From Pararhodonellum marinum (GTDB taxonomy: Bacteria; Bacteroidota; Bacteroidia; Cytophagales; Cyclobacteriaceae), in NCBI RefSeq assembly GCF_015354735.1, contig NZ_JACEFJ010000001.1:310001-374000 (forward strand): a stretch of 64,000 nucleotides of DNA, in the 5' to 3' direction. Below, in pieces: positions 15,291-25,289 of this stretch. Both the position numbers and the translations under genes were made by a program. Position 1 is the stretch's first letter. The number at the start of each line of letters is the position of its first letter. Under the pieces are notes generated by a model, which was not told the origin of the DNA, made no database searches, and was given only the letters and a program-made list of their open reading frames with translations.

Positions 15291-18067
15291 CGAATGATCT
15301 GAATGGTTCCTTTTAGTTTCCTTTCACGGTTAGCTGGGTCGAACACATCAAACAATACACTGCCAGAATAGAAATAAGTGCCAGCAGGAAGCTCATTGCC
15401 ATTTTTATCCCTTCCATCCCAGTTGATGAAGATATTTCGTTCAAGGGAAGTGTCTCTGGTATTGTAAGAGAAAACCAAAACTCCCCAACGGTTATAAATT
15501 TGAATCGAAACATCTTCCACAAATCTAGGGCAACGGGGGAATGGATTGTCATAGGCTTGGAAGGTATCATTTGCTCCATCTGAGTTGGGGGTAAAGGCAT
15601 TGGGTAGTTCATAATTCGGACAGTTGTCCACACACACGATGTTACTTCGCTCGCTTTCATTTCCGGAGCGATCCACTGCTGTGATGTAATAGCATCCTTT
15701 GTAGTTGGTTAAGTCGCTGATGCGCGTGTTTCTTTGTACTGCACTCAGCGTGGCCACTAGACTGAAGTTTCCTTCTTCACCTTCTGGAGAATAATAAAGT
15801 CGGTATGCACTCAGTTCATCATCACAGACACCTGAAAAATCAGGCTCCCAGCTTAGATCATGGAAGTAACTACTGAAATTACAGGGTTTGTCTTCAAGGT
15901 ATACCTCACATTCTGGCCCTTCAAACGTCAATACGGGAGGACAGGGCAGCCTGTCATCATCCGGTCTGGCACAGATGATTTGTGACTTGTTTTCCAAGGG
16001 ATATGTAAGGATGTCGATGTCATATGCACCTTTGGTGATAACAAAATAACAATATTCTATGTCCTTACTCAACGGTATACCATTGTGGCTTCCGTCATCC
16101 AAGTAAATAAAGCCTTGTTGCGTGACATTCACCTCCGCGATTAGGTTAAAGGTATCTTCATCTTGGGCGTCAGGATCCGTCTTATTTCTATAAACCTCAT
16201 GAGGGAACTGAGAAATCTGATTGTTCCATGGCACATCGAAAGTCCACCTCAATTCTATGGCTTCATTGATGATGGTTGGCTCTAACCTTACACTTGATGC
16301 AATGCTGGAAGTATCAATGTTGGTTCCCCTGTCTTTGAGAATCACACGATAATTATGCACAAGCCCAGCAGTATTAAGGCCGGTATCGGTAAATAAGGTA
16401 TCACCGGTAACTGTTACGCTGGTCAGGTTTTGAGTCCCGGTAAAGCCCTCAGCACGCAACAATTCGTAGGTGAAAGGCCCTGGAAATTGATCTAAGTCTA
16501 TGTCATATGGGGGAGTCCATTTCACAAATATCTCCCCGTTTTCCTCATCTGTTTCCTCAATGCTCACATTGGTAATGATGGGCACATCCACTTCGATAAT
16601 CACACAAAATTCTTCAGAAACAATACTTAAGCCTGATCTAGGCTGAGGATAGGCAGCAACTAACCGATAACAATAAGTATTGCCTGGTGCCAATCCCATT
16701 CCTTCATTGTTATCGATGAAATTGAAGGTATTCATGTCTGTAGTCCCTACCAGTTCATAACCTGCCCTGATACCAGTTTCACAGGAATCAGGTTCGTAGG
16801 GATCGCTGTTGAGCCTTCGCCAGATCTGCATGGTTTCGGCAGTGTTGCCGCAGGTGTAAGGCTCCCAGTCGATTTCTGCTGATCTATTTGGACCCTGTTC
16901 AATGTCTTCGATGATAGGGGGTGGTCCTACTACTTTGATGTTCCAGGTCTGTATGTCCACCAATGCAGGACCGGACCGTGGTTGATCAGTTATCCTAACC
17001 CTTACCTGATACTCTCTTTCTCTAACATGTCCACATACTGTCTGCCAGTCAAAATTGATGATGCCGGGGCTGGGTTGGAATACAGAAACCGGATTATAGG
17101 ATGCAGGGGAGGTATTGATTTCCATAGGTTCACCAAATACTTCAATTCTAATGGGATCCCCATCTGGATCGCTGCCCTGTATGATTTCTTCAATATTGGT
17201 ACCTGCTATTACACATAGATCTGGAGGTAGGATTAATTCCGGTCGCCTATTATCCGTGTCTTCTATAATAATCTGCATATCCCGGACCACATACCCAATC
17301 CGAATAAATTCCCCGCCTACCCGTCTCCATTCCTCAATCCTAAAAGCTACATTGTACTGCCCGGCTATGCCAGGAGCATCCCAAATCAAATCACCGGTAA
17401 GCGGATCTAAAGTCAAAAACGGGGCACCGGTACCATCTTGGGTGCTGAAACTAAACTCTCCGGAAGCAGGGCTTCTGTAGTTGTTTACAGGTCTTTGAAA
17501 AGCTTGCTTTGGAATGTCCAATACATAAGCCAAGCTATCTCCATCGGGATCAAAGGCTCCTGGATTGTGAATATATCGTTGGTTGACCGCACCATTGTCC
17601 ACTGGGGGGATGGTCAAAATGGCTGAGTTATTGACGCCAAAAAAGGGATCGATGGTTATCAGAGTTTCTACATAAAAAGGCGTTTCAACCGAATTGTCCA
17701 TGTTCAGGGTCAAATCGTTCCGGTTAAATTCCAGAAAGCGGATGGTATAATTTCCAGGTCCCTGATACGTGTGGGTGATGACAAATGTGTTTTTCTCAAT
17801 CTGATTTCCCAAAGACTCCACAAAAGAAAACTCACTTTCTGTATTGAGCCTCTCCTCTCTGCCATCTCCAAAATTTATGGTACCGGGACCAAAAATCACA
17901 TTTGACCGGGTATCAGTGTAACCCACAACCGTGATTCTATAGGTAAGTGTCTGAACAGATATACGTTCTGCGATGATCTCACCTGCGCGAATGTGGGTGG
18001 CGGATGCTTGATAGAGGACTGTGAAAAATATGCACAGGAAAAGTAAAAGGCCGTATTTCAATTTCAT
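15287..18067 (-). CDS. Large T9SS cargo with gliding-motility-type C-terminal sorting domain
   Basis: Secreted protein of 926 residues. The signal peptide (LKYGLLLFLCIFFTVLYQ) is cleaved after ASA. Repeated Ig/cadherin-like and fibronectin-III-like modules fill residues ~25-810 (for example DPDGDSLAYVLDIP and DPDGDPIRIEVFG repeats, then FN3-like NYRVILKD and YCYFVITK). Residues ~835-926 form the CHU_C/type B sorting domain: LPNAFTPNSDGANDTF, then IQIYNRWGVLVF, NWDGRDKNGNELPAGTYFY, and a final basic IQIIR. Such proteins cross the outer membrane by the type IX system and are anchored or released at the cell surface. No enzyme domain is visible, so an adhesive or structural role is likely. Confidence 0.85.
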   Translation of the reverse strand: MKLKYGLLLFLCIFFTVLYQASATHIRAGEIIAERISVQTLTYRITVVGYTDTRSNVIFGPGTINFGDGREERLNTESEFSFVESLGNQIEKNTFVITHTYQGPGNYTIRFLEFNRNDLTLNMDNSVETPFYVETLITIDPFFGVNNSAILTIPPVDNGAVNQRYIHNPGAFDPDGDSLAYVLDIPKQAFQRPVNNYRSPASGEFSFSTQDGTGAPFLTLDPLTGDLIWDAPGIAGQYNVAFRIEEWRRVGGEFIRIGYVVRDMQIIIEDTDNRRPELILPPDLCVIAGTNIEEIIQGSDPDGDPIRIEVFGEPMEINTSPASYNPVSVFQPSPGIINFDWQTVCGHVREREYQVRVRITDQPRSGPALVDIQTWNIKVVGPPPIIEDIEQGPNRSAEIDWEPYTCGNTAETMQIWRRLNSDPYEPDSCETGIRAGYELVGTTDMNTFNFIDNNEGMGLAPGNTYCYRLVAAYPQPRSGLSIVSEEFCVIIEVDVPIITNVSIEETDEENGEIFVKWTPPYDIDLDQFPGPFTYELLRAEGFTGTQNLTSVTVTGDTLFTDTGLNTAGLVHNYRVILKDRGTNIDTSSIASSVRLEPTIINEAIELRWTFDVPWNNQISQFPHEVYRNKTDPDAQDEDTFNLIAEVNVTQQGFIYLDDGSHNGIPLSKDIEYCYFVITKGAYDIDILTYPLENKSQIICARPDDDRLPCPPVLTFEGPECEVYLEDKPCNFSSYFHDLSWEPDFSGVCDDELSAYRLYYSPEGEEGNFSLVATLSAVQRNTRISDLTNYKGCYYITAVDRSGNESERSNIVCVDNCPNYELPNAFTPNSDGANDTFQAYDNPFPRCPRFVEDVSIQIYNRWGVLVFSYNTRDTSLERNIFINWDGRDKNGNELPAGTYFYSGSVLFDVFDPANRERKLKGTIQIIR

Positions 18068-18520
18068 ATTTCCTTAATAATGTCGTTCAAATTGCCAATG
18101 ATGTCCCAATATAACGATTTTTGTAGGGTAAATAAGTGAGCGTTTTTTCAAATTTATTGGTTGAAAGGGAAAGATTTAGGCAAGGATTGTCAGATTTATT
18201 GGCATTTTAAAACCTTACTCTCCTTTTGGTGTTCTGCAAATACGTTCAAATAGCATTCAAATAGTTCTTTTTTACCATTAGACTATATACGAAAGAATGT
18301 CAATTAAGTAGATTTTATTATTAAAATCAAACAAAAAAATTAAACAGATGGTTAAAAAATTATCCCATTAAGGCTTAAAAACCGCAAATTTCAATACTAT
18401 TTAGAACTATTTAAAATAAGGTGAATCACTTGGGTATTGATTGTTTGCTATTGTTTCCACATGTAAATTTGGCTTTCAAGAAACAAAATAAACAATCCAC
18501 ACTAAAAAGATAAAACATTT
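18068..18520. other. Divergent intergenic region between T9SS cargo gene and sdhC
   Basis: 453 AT-rich bases with no credible coding frame. It should contain promoters for both divergent transcripts; the best candidate, for sdhCAB, is listed separately. No hairpin or known regulator site was recognised. Confidence 0.5.
18444..18471 (+). promoter_or_regulatory. Candidate sdhC promoter
   Basis: TTTG at 18444-18447, then 16 bases, then TAAATTTG at 18464-18471, which matches the Bacteroidota -7 consensus TAnnTTTG. The element lies 49 bp upstream of the sdhC ATG. It is the best match in the 450-bp gap but was found by eye only. Confidence 0.4.
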
Positions 18521-19207
18521 ATGAGTTGGGTAACCAAAACCTTAAACAGTACCTTAGGTCGTAAGCTTGTGATGGCACTGACAGGTCTTTTTCTCATCCT
18601 GTTCTTGACTGGGCATGTGTCAGGTAATTTACTGCTGTTTAAAGGAGATGGGGGTCGGGCATTCAATGAATATGCCAAGTTCATGACCACCAATCCTGCA
18701 ATCCTGATTTTGTCCTATCTGACTTACATATCTATCTTAGGCCACGTGGTTTACTCCATCCTTCTAACTTCTTACAATAAAAAAGCAAGGCCGATAAACT
18801 ATGCAGTGAACAGACCTGAAACCAACAGCTCTTGGTCCTCCAGAAACATGGGGATTCTCGGCACCATCATTTTGGTTTTTTTGGTGGTTCACCTTCAAGG
18901 TTTTTGGGCAAAGATGCATTGGGGAGACATTCCTTATGTTACCTATGACGGACAGGAATACAAAGATCTCTACAGCGTGGTAGTTTTTGCTTTCAGGCAA
19001 GAATGGTTGGTCGCATTGTATGTCATAGCCATGGGTTTTCTTGCCTTTCACCTGTCGCATGGTTTTGCCAGTGCTTTTCAAACATTGGGGCTCAACCACA
19101 GGAAATATTCACCGGCCATTGAAATGATTGGGAAAATTTATGCCATTGGCGTTCCTATTATCTTCGCTAGTATGCCGGTTTACTTATACTTTACATCTTT
19201 GAAATAA
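18521..19207 (+). CDS. sdhC: Succinate dehydrogenase cytochrome b558 subunit
   Basis: Membrane anchor of complex II, 228 residues with five hydrophobic segments, of the diheme b558 type used with menaquinone. His residues expected to bind heme lie in [12 protein letters not shown] (about 32), [15 protein letters not shown] and FHLSHGF. The start ATG at 18521 follows an AT-rich leader with no Shine-Dalgarno sequence. It is the first gene of sdhCAB, with sdhA 11 bp downstream. It passes electrons from the iron-sulfur subunit to menaquinone, or the reverse for fumarate reduction. Confidence 0.93.
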   Translation: MSWVTKTLNSTLGRKLVMALTGLFLILFLTGHVSGNLLLFKGDGGRAFNEYAKFMTTNPAILILSYLTYISILGHVVYSILLTSYNKKARPINYAVNRPETNSSWSSRNMGILGTIILVFLVVHLQGFWAKMHWGDIPYVTYDGQEYKDLYSVVVFAFRQEWLVALYVIAMGFLAFHLSHGFASAFQTLGLNHRKYSPAIEMIGKIYAIGVPIIFASMPVYLYFTSLK

Positions 19208-19218
19208 CAGGTTCTTAT

Positions 19219-21153
19219 ATGATACTGGATTCCAAAATACCCGCAGGTCCATTGGCCGAGAAATGGACCAAACATAAATTTAACATGAAGTTGGTCAATC
19301 CGGCCAATAAGCGAAAATATGACATCATCGTGGTTGGTACCGGACTGGCTGGTGCTTCAGCAGCGGCTTCTTTAGCGGAACTTGGTTACAATGTCAAGGC
19401 TTTCTGTTTTCAGGACAGCCCGAGAAGGGCACACTCCATTGCCGCTCAAGGAGGAATCAATGCTGCAAAAAATTACCAAAATGACGGAGATTCAATCTAC
19501 CGCTTGTTTTACGATACAGTAAAAGGGGGAGACTACCGCGCTAGGGAAGCCAATGTATACCGGCTTGCTGAGGTTTCAGTGAATATCATTGATCAATGCG
19601 TGGCCCAAGGTGTTCCTTTTGCCAGAGAATATGGGGGACTGTTGGCCAACAGGTCCTTTGGTGGGGCCCAGGTTTCAAGGACGTTTTATGCTAGAGGCCA
19701 AACGGGACAGCAACTTTTACTTGGAGCATATTCAGCCCTAAGCAGACAAGTGGCCAACGGAAAAGTTAAGCTGTATCCAAGGACAGAAATGATGGATGTG
19801 GTAAAGATTGATGGAAAGGCAAGAGGTATCATCACCAGGAATTTGGTGACAGGGGCAATAGAATCCCATAGCGCTCATGCAGTGCTGCTTTGCACTGGAG
19901 GATATGGCAATGTCTTTTTCTTATCCACCAATGCCATGGGGTCCAATGTGACCGCTGCTTGGCGAGCTCACAAAAAAGGAGCGTATTTTGCCAATCCTTG
20001 TTTTACACAAATTCACCCCACCTGTATTCCTGTTTCCGGGGATCATCAGTCTAAATTGACCCTGATGTCAGAATCTCTCCGAAATGATGGAAGAGTGTGG
20101 GTACCAGCTACAGTGGAATTATCCGAGAAACTAAGAAAGGGAGAAATCAAAGCCAATGACATCAAGGAAGATGACAGAGACTATTTTCTGGAAAGAAAAT
20201 ATCCTTCTTTTGGTAATCTTGTTCCAAGGGATGTGGCATCCAGGAATGCCAAATACGTATGTGATGAGGGAAGAGGAGTGAATGAAACCGGAGAGGCAGT
20301 GTTTTTAGATTTTAGAGATGCTATTCAAAGAGACGGAGAAGATACCATACGTTCCAAATACGGCAACCTCTTTGATATGTACCAACAAATCACCGGAGAT
20401 AATCCTTACCAAGGACCCATGATGATTTATCCTGCTGTTCACTATACGATGGGAGGACTTTGGGTGGATTATAACCTTATGACCACCGTTCCTGGACTTT
20501 ACGCTCTAGGAGAGGCCAACTTCTCTGATCATGGTGCGAATCGACTTGGGGCATCTGCTTTGATGCAGGGACTGGCAGATGGTTATTTTGTGATTCCTTA
20601 CACAGTTGGAGATTATCTGGCACAGAATACCATTGAAAGGATTTCGGAGGACCATCCAGAATTTCAAAGAGCAGAGGCGGAGATCAAAGAAAGGGTAGAA
20701 AAACTTATCCGCATCAAAGGAGAGAAGTCCGTGGATCATTTTCATAAAAGATTGGGAAAGATCATGTGGAATTACTGTGGTATGGCCAGAAATTCAGATG
20801 GCCTGAGCAAAGCCAAAACCATGATCAAGGAATTAAAAGAAGAATTCTGGACTAATGTAAGGGTGCTGGGATCAGCCGAAGAATTGAACTTGTCTTTGGA
20901 AAAAGCGAATCGTGTAGCAGATTTTATTGAGCTTGGAGAGTTGATGATCGATGACGCCCTAGCCAGGGAGGAATCCTGTGGAGGCCATTTCCGGGAAGAG
21001 TACCAAACCGAAGAAGGAGAAGCTTTAAGGGATGACGAGAATTTTGCTTATGTAGCTGCATGGAAATATTTGGGGGAAGGAAAAGAGGAAGAATTGAACA
21101 AAGAACCGCTAGAGTTTGAAAATGTGAAATTGACTCAGAGAAGTTACAAGTAA
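19219..21153 (+). CDS. sdhA: Succinate dehydrogenase/fumarate reductase flavoprotein subunit
   Basis: Catalytic subunit of 644 residues. The FAD dinucleotide motif is [19 protein letters not shown] (residues ~38-56). His 72 in [15 protein letters not shown] is the residue that covalently binds FAD. The capping domain carries the dicarboxylate site ([13 protein letters not shown]), and [18 protein letters not shown] and [10 protein letters not shown] follow further on. The 640-residue size and C-terminal extension fit the b558-linked branch. Unlike many family members, translation appears to begin with ~30 residues before the FAD fold. Middle gene of sdhCAB. Confidence 0.95.
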   Translation: MILDSKIPAGPLAEKWTKHKFNMKLVNPANKRKYDIIVVGTGLAGASAAASLAELGYNVKAFCFQDSPRRAHSIAAQGGINAAKNYQNDGDSIYRLFYDTVKGGDYRAREANVYRLAEVSVNIIDQCVAQGVPFAREYGGLLANRSFGGAQVSRTFYARGQTGQQLLLGAYSALSRQVANGKVKLYPRTEMMDVVKIDGKARGIITRNLVTGAIESHSAHAVLLCTGGYGNVFFLSTNAMGSNVTAAWRAHKKGAYFANPCFTQIHPTCIPVSGDHQSKLTLMSESLRNDGRVWVPATVELSEKLRKGEIKANDIKEDDRDYFLERKYPSFGNLVPRDVASRNAKYVCDEGRGVNETGEAVFLDFRDAIQRDGEDTIRSKYGNLFDMYQQITGDNPYQGPMMIYPAVHYTMGGLWVDYNLMTTVPGLYALGEANFSDHGANRLGASALMQGLADGYFVIPYTVGDYLAQNTIERISEDHPEFQRAEAEIKERVEKLIRIKGEKSVDHFHKRLGKIMWNYCGMARNSDGLSKAKTMIKELKEEFWTNVRVLGSAEELNLSLEKANRVADFIELGELMIDDALAREESCGGHFREEYQTEEGEALRDDENFAYVAAWKYLGEGKEEELNKEPLEFENVKLTQRSYK

Positions 21154-21181
21154 ACTTTAAAAATTTTAAGTAAAGATTAAA

Positions 21182-21931
21182 ATGGATTTAACATTAAAAA
21201 TCTGGAGACAGAAAAATCGCGCTGATAAGGGCGGTTTTAAAGAATATAAAATCGGAGGCATTTCAGCGGACATGTCATTTTTGGAAATGCTGGATGTTCT
21301 CAATGAGGACCTTTCAGAAAAAGGAGAGGATCCTGTGCACTTTGACCATGATTGCAGGGAAGGAATCTGTGGCATGTGTTCCTTACATATCAACGGAAAA
21401 CCTCATGGACCTCAGCAAACAACAACCTGTCAATTGCACATGAGGTCATTTAAAGACGGAGATACCATTTCTATCGAACCTTGGAGGGCTTCTGCTTTTC
21501 CAATTTTAAAGGATTTGGTGGTGGATCGTTCGGCTTTTGACCGCATCATTCAGGCTGGTGGATATGTTTCTGTGAATACAGGCGGTGTTCCAGATGCCAA
21601 TGAAATACCTATTCCAAAGGTAATGGCAGATGAAGCTTTCGATGCAGCCACCTGCATAGGTTGTGGTGCCTGCGTGGCAGCATGTAAGAATGCTTCTGCT
21701 ATGCTCTTCACCTCAGCTAAAATCTCTCAATTGGCCATGTTGCCCCAGGGACAGGTAGAAAGAAAAGACCGGGCAGAAAAAATGGTAGCCCAGATGGATG
21801 CAGAAGGTTTTGGAGCCTGTACCAATACGGGTGCCTGTTCAGCAGAATGCCCCAAAGGAATCAGTCTCACCAATATTGCAAGGATGAATAGAGAATATTT
21901 CTCCGCTGTGGTCAGCAGCAACAATGTCTAA
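21182..21931 (+). CDS. sdhB: Succinate dehydrogenase/fumarate reductase iron-sulfur subunit
   Basis: Electron-transfer subunit of 249 residues. Cysteines for all three clusters are visible: Cys 58, 63, 66 and 83 for [2Fe-2S] (CREGICGMC, then TTCQ), [14 protein letters not shown] for [4Fe-4S], and [15 protein letters not shown] for [3Fe-4S], which shares the last Cys with the 4Fe cluster. It starts 28 bp after sdhA and is followed by a clear terminator, so the operon is sdhC-sdhA-sdhB. Confidence 0.95.
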   Translation: MDLTLKIWRQKNRADKGGFKEYKIGGISADMSFLEMLDVLNEDLSEKGEDPVHFDHDCREGICGMCSLHINGKPHGPQQTTTCQLHMRSFKDGDTISIEPWRASAFPILKDLVVDRSAFDRIIQAGGYVSVNTGGVPDANEIPIPKVMADEAFDAATCIGCGACVAACKNASAMLFTSAKISQLAMLPQGQVERKDRAEKMVAQMDAEGFGACTNTGACSAECPKGISLTNIARMNREYFSAVVSSNNV

Positions 21932-21962
21932 GAAGGACGCCTAAATAATGCAAATGAATGGG

Positions 21963-21986
21963 AAGCCGGATTGTTCCGGCTTTTTT
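21963..21986 (+). terminator. Rho-independent terminator of sdhCAB
   Basis: Perfect 8-bp stem AAGCCGGA / TCCGGCTT with a TTGT loop, followed by a run of T, 31 bp after the sdhB stop. Confidence 0.9.
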
Positions 21987-22095
21987 CATTCTACGGTATA
22001 AAAGCCAATCAGAATTGAGGGCATCCAAAAAACTTTAAGATGTTAAAGGTTTTTTATAACGAATTCAAGGAATAAACCAAGTAATCTCGGTTTGC

Positions 22096-22127
22096 TTGGC
22101 ATTTGCGTCTATTTCATGGTAATTTTG
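22096..22127 (+). promoter_or_regulatory. Candidate promoter of the symporter-acetyltransferase-racemase cluster
   Basis: TTG at 22096-22098, 21 bases, then TAATTTTG at 22120-22127, matching TAnnTTTG. It lies 42 bp upstream of the symporter ATG and downstream of the sdh terminator. Identified by eye. Confidence 0.4.
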
Positions 22128-22168
22128 ACGCGCTTATGAAATAAATTTTACAAAAAGAAAGGTAAGGA

Positions 22169-23593
22169 ATGCATTACATTGACCTGGGCATTTTTGTCGG
22201 GTACATGTTGGTCATGTTGGGAGTAGGATACTACTTCATGAAAAAAAATGCCGGGCAGGATGATTACTATGTCGGAGGCAGAAATATAGGTAGCTGGCAT
22301 ATCGGTCTTTCTGTGGTAGCCACCGATGTAGGAGGGGGATTTTCAGTAGGTCTCGGAGGTCTCGGATTTGTTATGGGACTTTCAGGCAGCTGGATGTTGT
22401 TCACCGGATTACTGGGAGCATGGTTGGCTGCGGTATTTTTGATTCCCAAGGTGAAAGCTCAACCGGCTTTCGAAAGTTTCTACACCCTTCCCCAAATCTT
22501 CAAATACCTCTTCGGCCCTAAGGTGGCCATAGCTGCAGCCATCATCTGTTTTGTGGGCTACCTTGGTTTTACTTCTTCCCAATTGCTTGCCGGTGCCAAA
22601 TTGGCCTCTGGCACCTTTGAGGCTTTGCCTTTGAACACAGCCCTTCTGATCATGGGCATCATTGCGGTGATCTACACGGTATTGGGCGGATTAAAAGCGG
22701 TCATTTATACTGATACGGTTCAGTGGATCATCCTTATGCTGGGATTTATTTTCATAGGACTACCTATGGCTTATTTTCATGTAGGAGGCTGGGAGTCCAT
22801 TAAAGAAACGCTGCCCCCTGAATATTTTTCCCTCTCCAACCTAAGATGGCAGGACTTGGCCAATTGGGGAATTACCATCCTACCAATTTGGTTTGTAGGA
22901 ATGACACTTTATCAGCGGATTTATGCCTCCAGAGATGTGAAATCCGCCCAAACGGCCTGGTACATCGCTGGGGTTTTTGAATGGCCCATCATGGCATTTA
23001 TGGGGGTTTCCCTGGGCTTGCTGGCCAAAGTCGCCTTCGAACAGGGGCTGATTGCCGAAACGCAGGGCGTGCTGGATCCTGAAATGGGGCTGCCCATATT
23101 GTTAAGCAATATTTTACCCGCAGGAATCATGGGATTGATGATGTCAGCCTACTTTTCTGCTGTATTGTCCACGGCAGATTCATGCCTGATGGCTGCATCA
23201 GGAAACCTTACCACAGACCTGATGGGAAAATGGTTGAAAGGTAAATCTGACGCCATAGGCATGCGCTGGAGTCAACTGCTGACTTTACTGATAGGAAGTG
23301 TTGCTTTGTTGATTGCCCTCCATATGACCAATGTGCTGGAACTGATGCTTTATTCTTATGCCTTTATGGTTTCCGGACTTTTGGTTCCCATAATTGCAGG
23401 CCTTTTCTGGAACCAAAGAAACCCTAAGGCAGCACTTTTGTCCATGGTGGCCGGTGGTGGGGTGACCGCAACGCTCACGCTACTGAATTTGCCTTTGCCC
23501 TTAGATTTGGATCCAAATTTTTTCGGAGTTTTTGCCTCTTTAGCAACGTTTCTGACAGTTAACTGGTTGTATTTATATAACAAACGAAATTAA
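22169..23593 (+). CDS. Sodium:solute symporter family transporter
   Basis: Inner-membrane transporter of 474 residues with about 13 hydrophobic segments, of the SSS (SLC5-like) family. Family marks are DDYYVGGRNIGSW near residues 31-43, SVVATDVGGGFSVGLGG near 50-66, AVIYTDTVQW in TM6, and SAYFSAVLSTADSCLMAASG near 325-345, which holds Na+-site Ser residues. The ligand cannot be read from sequence. The next two genes, on the same strand at 18 bp and 2 bp spacing, encode an acetyltransferase and an amino-acid racemase, so an amino acid or its derivative is a reasonable guess. The start follows a purine-rich GGTAAGG. Confidence 0.88.
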   Translation: MHYIDLGIFVGYMLVMLGVGYYFMKKNAGQDDYYVGGRNIGSWHIGLSVVATDVGGGFSVGLGGLGFVMGLSGSWMLFTGLLGAWLAAVFLIPKVKAQPAFESFYTLPQIFKYLFGPKVAIAAAIICFVGYLGFTSSQLLAGAKLASGTFEALPLNTALLIMGIIAVIYTVLGGLKAVIYTDTVQWIILMLGFIFIGLPMAYFHVGGWESIKETLPPEYFSLSNLRWQDLANWGITILPIWFVGMTLYQRIYASRDVKSAQTAWYIAGVFEWPIMAFMGVSLGLLAKVAFEQGLIAETQGVLDPEMGLPILLSNILPAGIMGLMMSAYFSAVLSTADSCLMAASGNLTTDLMGKWLKGKSDAIGMRWSQLLTLLIGSVALLIALHMTNVLELMLYSYAFMVSGLLVPIIAGLFWNQRNPKAALLSMVAGGGVTATLTLLNLPLPLDLDPNFFGVFASLATFLTVNWLYLYNKRN

Positions 23594-23611
23594 ATCATAA
23601 ATAGCTTCGAT

Positions 23612-24052
23612 ATGTTCAAAATAGAAACCCTGACCGCCATAGATCATGCCACCTACTTGCAGAAAAAGGAAATTGCAGATTTTCTCTTTGAAAACCTGGA
23701 TGAGTATGGCGATCCTCATCACCACATCATGAAATGTTTGGACTATGCTTTGGATCAGGCAGTAGACAAGGGAGGGTTTGTTGTCTTAGCCAGAGAAGAT
23801 GATAAAATCGTAGGTGCCGTGATCATGAATAAAACAGGCATGTCTGGGTACATACCCGAAAATATCCTGGTTTATATAGCCGTTCATGCCAGTCAGAGGG
23901 GTAAAGGAGTCGGAAAGAAATTGATGAAAACAGCCATTGAAATGGCCAATGGTGACATTGCCCTGCACGTAGAAGCTGACAATCCAGCGAAAATATTGTA
24001 TGAGAAGCTAGGCTTCACCAACAAGTATCTGGAAATGAGACTTAAAAAATAA
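23612..24052 (+). CDS. GNAT family N-acetyltransferase
   Basis: Small acetyltransferase of 146 residues. The acetyl-CoA pyrophosphate-binding motif is SQRGKGVGKKLMKTAIE (about residues 93-109), preceded by the beta-4 strand VYIAVHA. The C-terminal strand holds ADNPAKILYEKLGF, the usual GNAT ending. Substrate unknown. It lies between a symporter and a PLP racemase-like gene and ends two bases before the latter's start, so it likely acts in the same pathway, for example N-acetylating the imported or racemised amino compound. Confidence 0.88.
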   Translation: MFKIETLTAIDHATYLQKKEIADFLFENLDEYGDPHHHIMKCLDYALDQAVDKGGFVVLAREDDKIVGAVIMNKTGMSGYIPENILVYIAVHASQRGKGVGKKLMKTAIEMANGDIALHVEADNPAKILYEKLGFTNKYLEMRLKK

Positions 24053-24054
24053 AC

Positions 24055-25125
24055 ATGGCATTTATCAATTTAGACCGCTCAAAATTCAAATCAAACTTTG
24101 AACATCTTAAAAAGATGTTCAATGAAAGTGAGATTGCCTGGGGTGTGGTCTCCAAATTACTTTGTGGCAATGAGCTTTATCTTAGAGAACTTATTGATTT
24201 GGGCGTAGATGAGGTACATGATTCCAGGATCAGTAACCTGGCTAAAATAAAATCGATCAATCCCGAGGTGCAGACCGTCTACATCAAACCGGTTTCCAAA
24301 AGAAACATCCCGGACATGGTGACCTATGCTGATGTTAGCCTCAATTCTGAATTGACTACGATCCAATGGATCAGCAAGGAAGCGGTTCGTCAGAATAAAA
24401 CCCATAAAATCATCATCATGGTGGAGACAGGTGACCTCCGTGAAGGAGTAATGGGCGACCACCTTGTGGATTTTTATGCCGGGGTATTTGAATTACCTAA
24501 CATCAATGTGATAGGTCTTGGGACAAATCTAAATTGTCTCAATGGAGTAATGCCTTCCACTGACAAACTCATCCAACTTTGTCTCTATAAGCAGATCATA
24601 GAGCTTAAGTTCAACAAAGTCATACCTTGGGTTTCTGCCGGGACTTCTGTAACGATTCCACTGATGCTGACCAAACAGCTTCCAGAAGGGGTCAATCATT
24701 TCAGGGTGGGAGAGACCTTGTTTTTTGGGGTGGATCTTTTTGAAGAAAAAGTGATAGAAGGAATGCATGGGGACGTGTTTGAACTCAATGCTGAAATCAT
24801 CGAAATGCAGGAGAAACCATTGCTTCCCATTGGCTCCTTAGCGGCAAATCCCCAAGGAGACATCGTAAAAATTGATGAAAAACTTTATGGAAAATCCTCT
24901 TTCAGAGCTATCCTTGACATTGGTCTTTTGGATGTGGACCCAAAATATTTGATCCCTGCAGATGAAGATTTTGAAATTCTGGGAGCCAGTTCTGATATGC
25001 TGATCCTCAACTTGGGCGAAAACCCCAACCAATACAAAGTGGGAGACCTGATGAAGTTCAACCTTAAGTACATGGGCGCTTTGGCGGTTCTCAATTCTGA
25101 TTACATTGAAAAACGGGTTAAATGA
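24055..25125 (+). CDS. PLP-dependent alanine/ornithine racemase-family enzyme
   Basis: Fold-type III PLP enzyme of 356 residues. The TIM-barrel N-terminus begins MAFINLDRSKFKSN. The likely PLP Lys is Lys 34 in GVVSKLLCGN, which replaces the VVKANAYG of true alanine racemases. VETGDLREGVM, GLGTNLNCLNG, WVSAGTSVTIP and NHFRVGETLFFG correspond to the conserved barrel strands of the ornithine/alanine racemase-like group (Orr/YhfX type). The Tyr-containing C-terminal domain of Alr is shortened and different, so this is probably not the cell-wall alanine racemase. Substrate is undetermined; the symporter-GNAT context suggests catabolism or conversion of an imported amino acid. Confidence 0.8.
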   Translation: MAFINLDRSKFKSNFEHLKKMFNESEIAWGVVSKLLCGNELYLRELIDLGVDEVHDSRISNLAKIKSINPEVQTVYIKPVSKRNIPDMVTYADVSLNSELTTIQWISKEAVRQNKTHKIIIMVETGDLREGVMGDHLVDFYAGVFELPNINVIGLGTNLNCLNGVMPSTDKLIQLCLYKQIIELKFNKVIPWVSAGTSVTIPLMLTKQLPEGVNHFRVGETLFFGVDLFEEKVIEGMHGDVFELNAEIIEMQEKPLLPIGSLAANPQGDIVKIDEKLYGKSSFRAILDIGLLDVDPKYLIPADEDFEILGASSDMLILNLGENPNQYKVGDLMKFNLKYMGALAVLNSDYIEKRVK

Positions 25126-25289
25126 AGGGGAATTTATTGGTTAATTCTCGGGTTTTTTAAAAGTATTATATTGATAGTCAATTAATTAATTTTTTTAACT
25201 AAAATATCCCATTATTTTTTTTGCAAATGTGAAAATTAAAAGATAGTTTTTCTCCGTTTTTATTAGTTTCACCCATTTTTATCCAGCTT

